DNA of 64,000 bases from Meandrina meandrites (GCA_963693305.1 OY855913.1:13015701-13079700), one strand, 5' to 3'; shown: positions 12,733 to 26,696, numbered from the stretch's first letter. Notes: generated by a model not told the origin, from the letters alone. Made by a program: numbers and translations.

Positions 12733-13872
12733 GGTGCTCACGGCCCAAATCGACGCAAGAGCCGTCCCCGAGCTCAGATCATGAGAAAATCAATTTTTAC
12801 GGCCGAATCGCAAATTTCATGAAATTGGGTGCTCACGGCCCAAATCGAGTCACAAGCGCTCCCCGAGCTCAGATCATGAGAAAATCAATTTTAACGGCCG
12901 AATCGCAATTTTCATGAAATTGGGTGTTCACGGCCCAAATCGGCGCAAGAGCCGTCCCGGAGCTCAGATCATGAGAAAATCAATTTTTACGGCCGAATCG
13001 CAATTTTCATGAAATTGGGTGTTCACGGCCCAAATCGGCGCAAGAGCCGTCCCGGAGCTCAGATCATGAGAAAATCAATTTTTGCGGCCGAATCGCAATT
13101 TTCATGAAATTGGGTGCTCACGGCCCAAATCGAGTCACAAGCGCTCCCCGAGCTCAGATCATGAGAAAATCAATTTTTACGGCCGAATCGCAATTTTCAT
13201 GAAATTGGGTGCTCACGGCCCAAATCGACGCAAGAGCCGTCCCCGAGCTCAGATCATGAGAAAATCAATTTTTACGGCCGAATCGCAATTTTCATGAAAT
13301 TGGGTGCTCACGGCCCAAATCGGCGCAAGAGCCGTCCCCGAGCTCAGATCATGAGAAAATCAATTTTTACGGCCGAATCGCAATTTTCATGAAATTGGGT
13401 GCTCACGGCCCAAATCGGCGCAAGAGCCGTCCCGGAGCTCAGATCATGAGAAAATCAATTTTTAAGGCCGAATCGCAATTTTCATGAAATTGGGTGCTCA
13501 CGGCCCAAATCGACGCAAGAGCCGTCCCCGAGCTCAGATCATGAGAAAATCAATTTTTACGGCCGAATCGCAATTTTCATGAAATTGGGTGCTCACGGCC
13601 CAAATCGGCGCAAGAGCCGTCCCGGAGCTCAGATCATGAGAAAATCAATTTTTAAGGCCGAATCGCAATTTTCATGAAATTGGGTGCTCACGGCCCAAAT
13701 CGAGTCACAAGCGCTCCCCGAGCTCAGATCATGAGAAAATCAATTTTTACGGCCGAATCGCAATTTTCATGAAATTGGGTGCTCACGGCCCAAATCGGCG
13801 CAAGAGCCGTCCCGGAGATCAGATCATGAGAAAATCAATTTTTACGGCCGAATCGCAATTTTCATGAAATTG

Positions 13873-14918
13873 GGTGCTCACGGCCCAAATCGGCGCAAGA
13901 GCCGTCCCCAAGCTCAGATAATGAGAAAATCAATTTTTACGGCCGAATCGCAATTTTCATGAAATTGGGTGCTCACGGCCCAAATCGAGTCACAAGCGCT
14001 CCCCGAGCTCAGATCATGAGAAAATCAATTTTTACGGCCGAATCGCAATTTTCATGAAATTGGGTGGTCACGGCCCAAATCGGTGCAAGAGCCGTCCCGG
14101 AGCTCAGATCATGAGAAAATCAATTTTTGCAGCCGAATCGCAATTTTCATGAAATTGGGTGCTCACGGCCCAAATCGAGTCACTAGCGCTCTCCGAGCTC
14201 AGATCATGAGAAAATCAATTTTTACGGCCGAATCGCAAATTTCATGAAATTGGGTGCTCACCGCCCAAATCGAGTAACAAGCGGTCCCCGAGCTCAGATC
14301 ATGAGAAAATCAATTTTTACGGCCGAATCGCAATTTTCATGAAATTGGGTGCTCACGGCCCAAATCGGCGCAAGAGCCCTCCCGGAGCTCAGATCATGAG
14401 AAAATCAATTTTTACGGCCGAATCGCAATTTTTATGAAATTGGGTGCTCACGGCCCAAATCGGCGCAAGAGCCGTCCCGGAGCTCAGATCATGAGAAAAT
14501 CAATTTTTACGGCCGAATCGCAATTTTCATGAAATTGGGTGCTCACGGCCCAAATCGGCGCAAGAGCCGTCCCCGAGCTCAGATCATGAGAAAATCAATT
14601 TTTACGGCCGAACCGCAATTTTCATGAAATTGGGTGCTCACGGCCCAAATCGAGTGACAAGCGCTCCCCGAGCTCAGATCATGAGAAAATCAATTTTTAC
14701 GGCCGAATCGCAATTTTCATGAAATTTGGTGCTCACGGCCCAAATCGGCGCAAGAGCCGTCCCCGAGCTCAGATCATGAGAAAATCAATTTTTACGGCCG
14801 AATCGCAATTTTCATGAAATTGGGTGCTCACGGCCCAAATCGACTCACAAGCGCTCCCTGAGCTCATCTCATGAGAAAATCAATTTTTACGGCCGAATCG
14901 CAATTTTCATGACATTTG
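13873..14918 (+). repeat. Z block, copy 4 (1046 bp)
   Basis: Complete Z block of the usual order and length. Private changes include gggtggtcac near 14064, gaaccgcaat near 14611 and gaaatttggtgc near 14720. Unlike copies 2, 3 and 6, it is followed by a Y core and not by a second 96-bp monomer. Confidence 0.92.
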
Positions 14919-15868
14919 GGTGCTCACGGCCCAAATCGGTGCAAGAGCCGTCCCGGAGCTCAGATCATGAGAAAATCAATTTTTGCGGCCGAATCGCAAT
15001 TTTCATGAAATTGGGTGCTCACGGCCCAAATCGAGTCACAAGCGCTCCCCGAGCTCAGATCATGAGAAAATCAATTTGTACGGCCGAATCGCAATTTTCA
15101 TGAAATTGGGTGCTTACGGCCCAAATCGGTGCAAGACCCGTCCCGGAGCTCAGATCATGAGAAAATCAATTTTTACGGCCGAATCGCAATTTTCATGAAA
15201 TTGGGTGCTCACCGCCCAAATCGAGTCACAAGCGCTCCCCGAGCTCAGATCATGAGAAAATCAATTTTTACGGCCGAATCGCAATTTTCATGAAATTGGG
15301 TGCTCACGGCCCAAATCGGTGCAAGAGCCGTCCCGGAGCTCAGATCATGAGAAAATCAATTTTTGCGGCCCAATCGCAATTTTCATGAAATTGGGTGCTC
15401 ACGGCCCAAATCGAGTCACAAGCGCTCCCCGAGCTCAGATCATGAGAAAATCAATTTGTACGGCCGAATCGCAATTTTCATGAAATTGGGTGCTCACGGC
15501 CCAAATCGGCGCAAGACCCGTCCCGGAGCTCAGATCATGAGAAAATTAATTTTTACGGCCGAATCGCAATTTTCATGAAATTGGGTGCTCACCGCCCAAA
15601 TCGAGTCACAAGCGCTCCCCGAGCTCAGATCATGAGAAAATCAATTTTTACGGCCGAATCGCAATTTTCATGAAATTGGGTGCTCACGGCCCAAATCGGT
15701 GCAAGAGCCGTCCCGGAGCTCAGATCATGAGAAAATCAATTTTTGCGGCCCAATCGCAATTTTCATGAAATTGGGTGCTCACCGCCCAAATCGAGTCACA
15801 AGCGCTCCCCGAGCTCAGATCATGAGAAAATCAATTTGTAAGGCCGAATCGCAATTTTCATGAAATTG
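14919..15868 (+). repeat. Y core, copy 1 (950 bp, ten monomers)
   Basis: Marked by B monomers ending caatttgtacgg, A monomers with caagacccgtcc, caccgcc B monomers, and ggtgc monomers ending gcggcccaatcg. It contains a four-monomer (380-bp) sub-period: 14919-15298 resembles 15299-15678, followed by a partial third quartet. It directly follows a Z block, as in the two other copies. Confidence 0.88.
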
Positions 15869-16343
15869 GGTGCTCACCGCCCAAATCGAGTCACAAGCGC
15901 TCCCCGAGCTGAGATCATGAGAAAATCAATTTTTACGGCCGAATCGCAATTTTCACGAAATTGGGTGCTCACGGCCCAAATCGGCGCAAGAGCCGTCCCG
16001 GAGCTCAGATCATGAGAAAATCAATTTTTACGGCCGAATCGCAATTTTCATGAAATTGGGTGCTCACCGCCCAAATCGAGTCACAAGCGCTCCCCGAGCT
16101 GAGATCATGAGAAAATCAATTTTTACGGCCGAATCGCAATTTTCACGAAATTGGGTGCTCACGGCCCAAATCGGCGCAAGAGCCGTCCCGGAGCTCAGAT
16201 CATGAGAAAATCAATTTTTGCGGCCGAATCGCAATTTTCATGAAATTGGATGCTCACGGCCCAAATCGAGTCACAAGCGCTCCCCGAGCTCAGATCATGA
16301 GAAAATATATTTTTACGGCCGAATCGCAATTTTCATGAAATTG

Positions 16344-16628
16344 GGTGCTCACGGCCCAAATCGGCGCAAGAGCCGTCCCGGAGCTCAGATCATGAGAAAA
16401 TCAATTTTTACGGCCGAATCGCAATTTTCATGAAATTGGGTGCTCACGGCCCAAATCGGCGCAAGAGCCGTCCCGGAGCTCAGATCATGAGAAAATCAAT
16501 TTTTACGGCCGAATCGCAATTTTCATGAAATTGGGTGCTCACGGCCCAAATCGGCGCAAGAGCCGTCCCGGAGCTCAGATCATGAGAAAATCAATTTTTA
16601 CGGCCGAATCGCAATTTTCATGAAATTG
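16344..16628 (+). repeat. Uniform type-A run, three monomers
   Basis: Three consecutive identical A monomers. They are followed by a caccgcc B monomer, a ttttacatccgaatcg monomer, a gactcac...catctcatg monomer and an aattaggtgc junction. The same right flank follows runs of seven (37338), four (53206) and four (54346) monomers. Confidence 0.88.
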
Positions 16629-17820
16629 GGTGCTCACCGCCCAAATCGAGTCACAAGCGCTCCCCGAGCTCAGATCATGAGAAAATCAATTTTTACGGCC
16701 GAATCGCAATTTTCATGAAATTGGGTGCTCACGGCCCAAATCGGCGCAAGAGCCGTCCCGGAGCTCAGATCATGAGAAAATCAATTTTTACATCCGAATC
16801 GCAATTTTCATGAAATTGGGTGCTCACGGCCCAAATCGACTCACAAGCGCTCCCCGAGCTCATCTCATGAGAAAATCAATTTTTACGGCCGAATCGCAAT
16901 TTTCATGAAATTAGGTGCTCACCGCCCAAATCGAGTCACAAGCGCTCCCCGAGCTCAGATCATGAGAAAATCAATTTTTACGGCCGAATCGCAATTTTCA
17001 TGAAATTGGGTGCTCACCGCCCAAATCGAGTCACAAGCGCTCCCCGAGCTCAGATCATGAGAAAATCAATTTTTACGGCCGAATCGCAATTTTCACGAAA
17101 TTGGGTGCTCACGGCCCAAATCGGTGCAAGAGCCGTCCCGGAGCTCAGATCATGAGAAAATCAATTTTTGCGGCCGAATCGCAATTTTCACGAAATTGGG
17201 TGCTCACGGCCCAAATCGGTGCAAGAGCCGTCCCGGAGCTCAGATCATGAGAAAATCAATTTTTGCGGCCGAATCGCAATTTTCATGAAATTGGATGCTC
17301 ACGGCCCAAATCGAGTCACAAGCGCTCCCCGAGCTCAGATCATGAGAAAATATATTTTTACGGCCGAATCGCAATTTTCACAAAATTGGGTGCTCACGGC
17401 CCAAATCGGCGCAAGAGCCGTCCCGGAGCTCAGATCATGAGAAAATCAATTTTTACGGCCGAATCGCAATTTTCATGAAATTGGGTGCTCACCGCCCAAA
17501 TCGAGTCACAAGCGCTCCCCGAGCTGAGATCATGAGAAAATATATTTTTACGGCCGAATCGCAATTTTCACGAAATTGGGTGCTCACGGCCCAAATCGGC
17601 GCAAGAGCCGTCCCGGAGCTCAGATCATGAGAAAATCAATTTTTACGGCCGAATCGCAATTTTCATGAAATTGGGTGCTCACCGCCCAAATCGAGTCACA
17701 AGCGCTCCCCGAGCTGAGATCATGAGAAAATCAATTTTTACGGCCGAATCGCAATTTTCACGAAATTGGGTGCTCACGGCCCAAATCGGCGCAAGAGCCG
17801 TCCCGGAGCTCAGGTCATGA

Positions 17821-20480
17821 GAAAATCAATTTTTACGGCCGAATCGCAATTTTCATGAAATTGGGTGCTCACCGCCCAAATCGAGTCACAAGCGCTCCCC
17901 GAGCTCAGATCATGAGAAAATCAATTTTTACGGCCGAATCGCAATTTTCATGAAATTGGGTGCTCACGGCCCAAATCGGCGCAAGAGCCGTCCCGGAGCT
18001 CAGATCATGAGAAAATCAATTTTTACGGCCGAATCGCAATTTTCATGAAATTGGGTGCTCACGGCCCAAATCGACTCACAAGCGCTCCCCGAGCTCATCT
18101 CATGAGAAAATCAATTTTTACGGCCGAATCGCAATTTTCATGAAATTAGGTGCTCACCGCCCAAATCGAGTCACAAGCGCTCCCCGAGCTCAGATCATGA
18201 GAAAATCAATTTTTACGGCCGAATCGCAATTTTCATGAAATTGGGTGCTCACGGCCCAAATCGGCGCAAGAGCCGTCCCGGAGCTCAGATCATGAGAAAA
18301 TCAATTTTTACGGCCGAATCGCAATTTTCATGAAATTGGGTGCTCACCGCCCAAATCGAGTCAGAAGCGCTCCCCGAGCTCAGATCATGAGAAAATCAAT
18401 TTTTACGGCCGAATCGCAATTTTCATGAAATTGGGTGCTTACCGCCCAAATCGGTGCAAGAGCCGTCCCGGAGCTCAGATCATGAGAAAATCAATTTTTG
18501 CGGCCGAATCGCAATTTTCATGAAATTGGGTGCTCACGGCCCAAATCGAGTCACAAGCGCTCCCCGAGCTCAGATCATGAGAAAATCAATTTTTACGGCC
18601 GAATCGCAATTTTCATGAAATTGGGTGCTCACGGCCCAAATCGGCGCAAGAGCCGTCCCGGAGCTCAGGTCATGAGAAAATCAATTTTTAAGGCCGAATC
18701 GCAATTTTCATGAAATTGGGTGCTCACGGCCCAAATCGGCGCAAGAGCCGTCCCCGAGCTCAGATCATCAGAAAATCAATTTTTACGGCCGAATCGCAAT
18801 TTTCATGAAATTGGGTGCTCACGGCCCAAATCGGCGCAAGAGCCGTCCCGGAGCTCAGATCATGAGAAAATCAATTTTTAAGGCCGAATCGCAATTTTCA
18901 TGAAATTGGGTGCTCACGGCCCAAATCGACGCAAGAGCCGTCCCCGAGCTCAGATCATGAGAAAATCAATTTTTACGGCCGAATCGCAATTTTCATGAAA
19001 TTGGGTGCTCACGGCCCAAATCGGCGCAAGAGCCGTCCCGGAGCTCAGATCATGAGAAAATCAATTTTTAAGGCCGAATCGCAATTTTCATGAAATTGGG
19101 TGCTCACGGCCCAAATCGACGCAAGAGCCGTCCCCGAGCTCAGATCATGAGAAAATCAATTTTTACGGCCGAATCGCAAATTTCATGAAATTGGGTGCTC
19201 ACGGCCCAAATCGAGTCACAAGCGCTCCCCGAGCTCAGATCATGAGAAAATCAATTTTAACGGCCGAATCGCAATTTTCATGAAATTGGGTGTTCACGGC
19301 CCAAATCGGCGCAAGAGCCGTCCCGGAGCTCAGATCATGAGAAAATCAATTTTTACGGCCGAATCGCAATTTTCATGAAATTGGGTGTTCACGGCCCAAA
19401 TCGGCGCAAGAGCCGTCCCGGAGCTCAGATCATGAGAAAATCAATTTTTGCGGCCGAATCGCAATTTTCATGAAATTGGGTGCTCACGGCCCAAATCGAG
19501 TCACAAGCGCTCCCCGAGCTCAGATCATGAGAAAATCAATTTTTACGGCCGAATCGCAATTTTCATGAAATTGGGTGCTCACGGCCCAAATCGACGCAAG
19601 AGCCGTCCCCGAGCTCAGATCATGAGAAAATCAATTTTTACGGCCGAATCGCAATTTTCATGAAATTGGGTGCTCACGGCCCAAATCGGCGCAAGAGCCG
19701 TCCCCGAGCTCAGATCATGAGAAAATCAATTTTTACGGCCGAATCGCAATTTTCATGAAATTGGGTGCTCACGGCCCAAATCGGCGCAAGAGCCGTCCCG
19801 GAGCTCAGATCATGAGAAAATCAATTTTTAAGGCCGAATCGCAATTTTCATGAAATTGGGTGCTCACGGCCCAAATCGACGCAAGAGCCGTCCCCGAGCT
19901 CAGATCATGAGAAAATCAATTTTTACGGCCGAATCGCAATTTTCATGAAATTGGGTGCTCACGGCCCAAATCGGCGCAAGAGCCGTCCCGGAGCTCAGAT
20001 CATGAGAAAATCAATTTTTAAGGCCGAATCGCAATTTTCATGAAATTGGGTGCTCACGGCCCAAATCGAGTCACAAGCGCTCCCCGAGCTCAGATCATGA
20101 GAAAATCAATTTTTACGGCCGAATCGCAATTTTCATGAAATTGGGTGCTCACCGCCCAAATCGAGTCACAAGCGCTCCCCGAGCTCAGATCATGAGAAAA
20201 TCAATTTTTACGGCCGAATCGCAATTTTCATGAAATTGGGTGCTCACCGCCCAAATCGAGTCACAAGCGCTCCCCGAGCTGAGATCATGAGAAAATATAT
20301 TTTTACGGCCGAATCGCAATTTTCACGAAATTGGGTGCTCACGGCCCAAATCGGCGCAAGAGCCGTCCCGGAGCTCAGATCATGAGAAAATCAATTTTTA
20401 CGGCCGAATCGCAATTTTCATGAAATTGGGTGCTCACCGCCCAAATCGAGTCACAAGCGCTCCCCGAGCTGAGATCATGA
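17821..20480 (+). repeat. 2660-bp tandem duplication, unit 1 (28 monomers)
   Basis: Matches 20481 onward at a constant offset of 2660. Shared rare markers are gactcac...catctcatg (near 18071 and 20731), aattaggtgc, gtcagaagc (18361 and 21021), gcttaccgcc, caggtcatgag, atcatcag and a V block. Upstream of about 17821 the two sequences differ. Confidence 0.88.
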
Positions 20481-22540
20481 GAAAATCAATTTTTACGGCC
20501 GAATCGCAATTTTCATGAAATTGGGTGCTCACCGCCCAAATCGAGTCACAAGCGCTCCCCGAGCTCAGATCATGAGAAAATCAATTTTTACGGCCGAATC
20601 GCAATTTTCATGAAATTGGGTGCTCACGGCCCAAATCGGCGCAAGAGCCGTCCCGGAGCTCAGATCATGAGAAAATCAATTTTTACGGCCGAATCGCAAT
20701 TTTCATGAAATTGGGTGCTCACGGCCCAAATCGACTCACAAGCGCTCCCCGAGCTCATCTCATGAGAAAATCAATTTTTACGGCCGAATCGCAATTTTCA
20801 TGAAATTAGGTGCTCACCGCCCAAATCGAGTCACAAGCGCTCCCCGAGCTCAGATCATGAGAAAATCAATTTTTACGGCCGAATCGCAATTTTCATGAAA
20901 TTGGGTGCTCACGGCCCAAATCGGCGCAAGAGCCGTCCCGGAGCTCAGATCATGAGAAAATCAATTTTTACGGCCGAATCGCAATTTTCATGAAATTGGG
21001 TGCTCACCGCCCAAATCGAGTCAGAAGCGCTCCCCGAGCTCAGATCATGAGAAAATCAATTTTTACGGCCGAATCGCAATTTTCATGAAATTGGGTGCTT
21101 ACCGCCCAAATCGGTGCAAGAGCCGTCCCGGAGCTCAGATCATGAGAAAATCAATTTTTGCGGCCGAATCGCAATTTTCATGAAATTGGGTGCTCACGGC
21201 CCAAATCGAGTCACAAGCGCTCCCCGAGCTCAGATCATGAGAAAATCAATTTTTACGGCCGAATCGCAATTTTCATGAAATTGGGTGCTCACGGCCCAAA
21301 TCGGCGCAAGAGCCGTCCCGGAGCTCAGGTCATGAGAAAATCAATTTTTAAGGCCGAATCGCAATTTTCATGAAATTGGGTGCTCACGGCCCAAATCGGC
21401 GCAAGAGCCGTCCCCGAGCTCAGATCATCAGAAAATCAATTTTTACGGCCGAATCGCAATTTTCATGAAATTGGGTGCTCACGGCCCAAATCGGCGCAAG
21501 AGCCGTCCCGGAGCTCAGATCATGAGAAAATCAATTTTTAAGGCCGAATCGCAATTTTCATGAAATTGGGTGCTCACGGCCCAAATCGACGCAAGAGCCG
21601 TCCCCGAGCTCAGATCATGAGAAAATCAATTTTTACGGCCGAATCGCAATTTTCATGAAATTGGGTGCTCACGGCCCAAATCGGCGCAAGAGCCGTCCCG
21701 GAGCTCAGATCATGAGAAAATCAATTTTTAAGGCCGAATCGCAATTTTCATGAAATTGGGTGCTCACGGCCCAAATCGACGCAAGAGCCGTCCCCGAGCT
21801 CAGATCATGAGAAAATCAATTTTTACGGCCGAATCGCAAATTTCATGAAATTGGGTGCTCACGGCCCAAATCGAGTCACAAGCGCTCCCCGAGCTCAGAT
21901 CATGAGAAAATCAATTTTAACGGCCGAATCGCAATTTTCATGAAATTGGGTGTTCACGGCCCAAATCGGCGCAAGAGCCGTCCCGGAGCTCAGATCATGA
22001 GAAAATCAATTTTTACGGCCGAATCGCAATTTTCATGAAATTGGGTGTTCACGGCCCAAATCGGCGCAAGAGCCGTCCCGGAGCTCAGATCATGAGAAAA
22101 TCAATTTTTGCGGCCGAATCGCAATTTTCATGAAATTGGGTGCTCACGGCCCAAATCGAGTCACAAGCGCTCCCCGAGCTCAGATCATGAGAAAATCAAT
22201 TTTTACGGCCGAATCGCAATTTTCATGAAATTGGGTGCTCACGGCCCAAATCGACGCAAGAGCCGTCCCCGAGCTCAGATCATGAGAAAATCAATTTTTA
22301 CGGCCGAATCGCAATTTTCATGAAATTGGGTGCTCACGGCCCAAATCGACGCAAGAGCCGTCCCCGAGCTCAGATCATGAGAAAATCAATTTTTACGGCC
22401 GAATCGCAATTTTCATGAAATTGGGTGCTCACGGCCCAAATCGGCGCAATAGCCGTCCCGGAGCTCAGATCATGAGAAAATCAATTTTTAAGGCCGAATC
22501 GCAATTTTCATGAAATTGGGTGCTCACGGCCCAAATCGAG
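20481..22540 (+). repeat. 2660-bp tandem duplication, unit 2 (shortened)
   Basis: Follows unit 1 closely to about 22540, with single-base differences seen near 22350 (ggc to gac) and 22450 (gcaag to gcaat). After that the offset drops from 2660 to 2470, meaning two monomers (190 bp) present in unit 1 near 19.9-20.0 kb are missing here. Confidence 0.85.
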
Positions 22541-22993
22541 TCACAAGCGCTCCCCGAGCTCAGATCATGAGAAAATCAATTTTTACGGCCGAATCGCAAT
22601 TTTCATGAAATTGGGTGCTCACCGCCCAAATCGAGTCACAAGCGCTCCCCGAGCTCAGATCATGAGAAAATCAATTTTTACGGCCGAATCGCAATTTTCA
22701 TGAAATTGGGTGCTCACGGCCCAAATCGGCGCAAGAGCCGTCCCCAAGCTCAGATCATGAGAAAATCAATTTTTACTGCCGAATCGCAATTTTCATGAAA
22801 TTGGGTGCTCACGGCCCAAATCGGCGCAAGAGCCGTCCCCGAGCTCAGATCATAAGAAAATCAATTTTTACGGCCGAATCGCAATTTTCATGAAATTGGG
22901 TGCTCACGGCCCAAATCGGTGCAAGAGCCGTCCCGGAGCTCAGATCATGAGAAAATCAATTTTTGCGGCCGAATCGCAATTTTCATGAAATTG

Positions 22994-23751
22994 GGTGCTC
23001 ACGGCCCAAATCGAGTCACAAGCGCTCCCCGAGCTCAGATCATGAGAAAATCAATTTTTACGGCCGAATCGCAATTTTCATGAAATTGGGTGCTCACGGC
23101 CCAAATCGGCCCAAGAGCCGTCCCGGAGCTCAGATCATGAGAAAATCAATTTTTACTGCCGAATCGCAATTTTCATGAAATTGGGTGCTCACCGCCCAAA
23201 TCGAGTCACAAGCGCTCCCCGAGCTCAGATCATGAGAAAATCAATTTTTCGGCCGAATCGCAATTTTCATGAAATTGGGTGCTCACGGCGCAAATCGGCG
23301 CAAGAGCCGTCCCGGAGCTCAGATCATGAGAAAATCAATTTTTGCGGCCGCATCGCAATTGTCATGAAATTGGGTGCTCACGGCAAAAATTGACTCGAAG
23401 GCGCTCCCCAGCTCAGATCATGAGCAAATCAATTTTTACGGCCGAATCGCAATTTTCATGAAATTGGTTGCTCACGGCCCAAATCGGTGCAAGAGCCGTC
23501 CCGGAGCTCAGATCATGAGAAAATCAATTTTTGCAGCCGAATCGCAATTTTCATGAAATTGGGTGCTCACGGCCCAAATCGGCGCAAGAGCCGTCCCGGA
23601 GCTCAGATCATGAGAAAATCAATTTTTACGGCCGAATCGCAATTTTCATGAAATTGGGTGCTCACGGCCCAAATCGGTGCAAGAGCCGTCCCGGAGCTCA
23701 GATCATGAGAAAATCAATTTTTGCAGCCGAATCGCAATTTTCATGAAATTG
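22994..23751 (+). repeat. D block, copy 1 (758 bp, eight monomers, two of 94 bp)
   Basis: Contains the most diverged monomers of the window: ggcccaagagcc with tttttactgcc; a 94-bp monomer (23184-23277) that reads tttttcggcc; a monomer with cacggcgcaaatc and gcggccgcatcgcaattgtc; and a 94-bp monomer (23373-23466) reading ggcaaaaattgactcgaagg with ccccagctc and catgagcaaatc. These are followed by ggttgctcac and gcagcc monomers. An 8-bp GCGGCCGC lies at 23344-23351. Confidence 0.92.
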
Positions 23752-24226
23752 GGTGCTCACGGCCCAAATCGAGTCACAAGCGCTCCCCGAGCTCAGATCA
23801 TGAGAAAATCAATTTTTACGGCCGAATCGCAATTTTCATGAAATTGGGTGCTCACGGCCCAAATCGAGTCACAAGCGCTCCCCGAGCTCAGATCATGAGA
23901 AAATCAATTTTTACGGCCGAATCGCAATTTTCATGAAATTGGGTGCTCACGGCCCAAATCGGCGCAAGAGCCGTCCCGGAGCTCAGGTCATGAGAAAATC
24001 AATTTTTAAGGCCGAATCGCAATTTTCATGAAATTGGGTGCTCACGGCCCAAATCGGCGCAAGAGCCGTCCCCGAGCTCAGATCATCAGAAAATCAATTT
24101 TTACGGCCGAATCGCAATTTTCATGAAATTGGGTGCTCACGGCCCAAATCGGCGCAAGAGCCGTCCCCGAGCTCAGATCATGAGAAAATCAATTTTTACG
24201 GCCGAATCGCAATTTTCATGAAATTG

Positions 24227-25176
24227 GGTGCTCACGGCCCAAATCGGCGCAAGAGCCGTCCCGGAGCTCAGATCATGAGAAAATCAATTTTTAAGGCCGA
24301 ATCGCAATTTTCATGAAATTGGGTGCTCACGGCCCAAATCGACGCAAGAGCCGTCCCCGAGCTCAGATCATGAGAAAATCAATTTTTACGGCCGAATCGC
24401 AATTTTCATGAAATTGGGTGCTCACGGCCCAAATCGGCGCAAGAGCCGTCCCGGAGCTCTGATCATGAGAAAATCAATTTTTAAGGGCGAATCGCAATTT
24501 TCATGAAATTGGGTGCTCACGGCCCAAATCGGCGCAAGAGCCGTCCCCGAGCTCAGATCATGAGAAAATCAATTTTTACGGCCGAATCGCAATTTTCATG
24601 AAATTGGGTGCTCACGGCCCAAATCGGCGCAAGAGCCGTCCCGGAGCTCTGATCATGAGAAAATCAATTTTTAAGGGCGAATCGCAATTTTCATGAAATT
24701 GGGTGCTCACGGCCCAAATCGGCGCAAGAGCCGTCCCCGAGCTCAGATCATGAGAAAATCAATTTTTACGGCCGAATCGCAATTTTCATGAAATTGGGTG
24801 CTCACGGCCCAAATCGGCGCAAGAGCCGTCCCGGAGCTCAGATCATGAGAAAATCAATTTTTAAGGCCGAATCGCAATTTTCATGAAATTGGGTGCTCAC
24901 GGCCCAAATCGACGCAAGAGCCGTCCCCGAGCTCAGATCATGAGAAAATCAATTTTTACGGCCGAATCGCAATTTTCATGAAATTGGGTGCTCACGGCCC
25001 AAATCGGCGCAAGAGCCGTCCCGGAGCTCTGATCATGAGAAAATCAATTTTTAAGGCCGAATCGCAATTTTCATGAAATTGGGTGCTCACGGCCCAAATC
25101 GACGCAAGAGCCGTCCCCGAGCTCAGATCATGAGAAAATCAATTTTTACGGCCGAATCGCAAATTTCATGAAATTG
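24227..25176 (+). repeat. Dimer array, five 190-bp dimers
   Basis: Alternating monomers: cccgg with ttttaagg, then ccccg with ttttacgg. The dimers at 24417-24606 and 24607-24796 match exactly and carry a rare gagctctgatc plus ttaagggcg pair. It is the longest clear dimeric stretch. A related dimer-rich stretch lies at about 58.7-59.4 kb. Confidence 0.87.
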
Positions 25177-26696
25177 GGTGCTCACGGCCCAAATCGAGTC
25201 ACAAGCGCTCCCCGAGCTCAGATCATGAGAAAATCAATTTTAACGGCCGAATCGCAATTTTCATGAAATTGGGTGTTCACGGCCCAAATCGGCGCAAGAG
25301 CCGTCCCGGAGCTCAGATCATGAGAAAATCAATTTTTACGGCCGAATCGCAATTTTCATGAAATTGGGTGTTCACGGCCCAAATCGGCGCAAGAGCCGTC
25401 CCGGAGCTCAGATCATGAGAAAATCAATTTTTAAGGCCGAATCGCAATTTTCATGAAATTGGGTGCTCACGGCCCAAATCGGCGCAAGAGCCGTCCCCGA
25501 GCTCAGATCATCAGAAAATCAATTTTTACGGCCGAATCGCAATTTTCATGAAATTGGGTGCTCACGGCCCAAATCGGCGCAAGAGCCGTCCCCGAGCTCA
25601 GATCATGAGAAAATCAATTTTTACGGCCGAATCGCAATTTTCATGAAATTGGGTGCTCACGGCCCAAATCGGCGCAAGAGCCGTCCCGGAGCTCAGATCA
25701 TGAGAAAATCAATTTTTAAGGCCGAATCGCAATTTTCATGAAATTGGGTGCTCACGGCCCAAATCGACGCAAGAGCCGTCCCCGAGCTCAGATCATGAGA
25801 AAATCAATTTTTACGGCCGAATCGCAATTTTCATGAAATTGGGTGCTCACGGCCCAAATCGGCGCAAGAGCCGTCCCGGAGCTCTGATCATGAGAAAATC
25901 AATTTTTAAGGCCGAATCGCAATTTTCATGAAATTGGGTGCTCACGGCCCAAATCGGCGCAAGAGCCGTCCCCGAGCTCAGATCATGAGAAAATCAATTT
26001 TTACGGCCGAATCGCAATTTTCATGAAATTGGGTGCTCACGGCCCAAATCGGCGCAAGAGCCGTCCCGGAGCTCAGATCATGAGAAAATCAATTTTTAAG
26101 GCCGAATCGCAATTTTCATGAAATTGGGTGCTCACGGCCCAAATCGACGCAAGAGCCGTCCCCGAGCTCAGATCAGGAGAAAATCAATTTTTACGGCCGA
26201 ATCGCAATTTTCATGAAATTGGGTGCTCACGGCCCAAATCGGCGCAAGAGCCGTCCCGGAGCTCTGATCATGAGAAAATCAATTTTTAAGGCCGAATCGC
26301 AATTTTCATGAAATTGGGTGCTCACGGCCCAAATCGACGCAAGAGCCGTCCCCGAGCTCAGATCATGAGAAAATCAATTTTTACGGCCGAATCGCAAATT
26401 TCATGAAATTGGGTGCTCACGGCCCAAATCGAGTCACAAGCGCTCCCCGAGCTCAGATCATGAGAAAATCAATTTTAACGGCCGAATCGCAATTTTCATG
26501 AAATTGGGTGTTCACGGCCCAAATCGGCGCAAGAGCCGTCCCGGAGCTCAGATCATGAGAAAATCAATTTTTACGGCCGAATCGCAATTTTCATGAAATT
26601 GGGTGTTCACGGCCCAAATCGGCGCAAGAGCCGTCCCGGAGCTCAGATCATGAGAAAATCAATTTTTGCGGCCGAATCGCAATTTTCATGAAATTG

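Larger units (their letters stand above)
10259..13872 (+). repeat. Z-anchored higher-order unit 3 (3614 bp)
   Basis: 38 monomers plus four extra bases: two 96-bp monomers and one 97-bp monomer. It has the same order as unit 2 but carries an extra, partly repeated V segment (V copies at 11971 and 12733), which accounts for the extra monomers. Confidence 0.88.

Noticed and set aside
23340..23470. Possible insertion or mobile element at the most diverged monomers
   Set aside because: Sequence remains alignable to the monomer along its whole length with one-base gaps only; there are no terminal repeats, target duplications or coding capacity.
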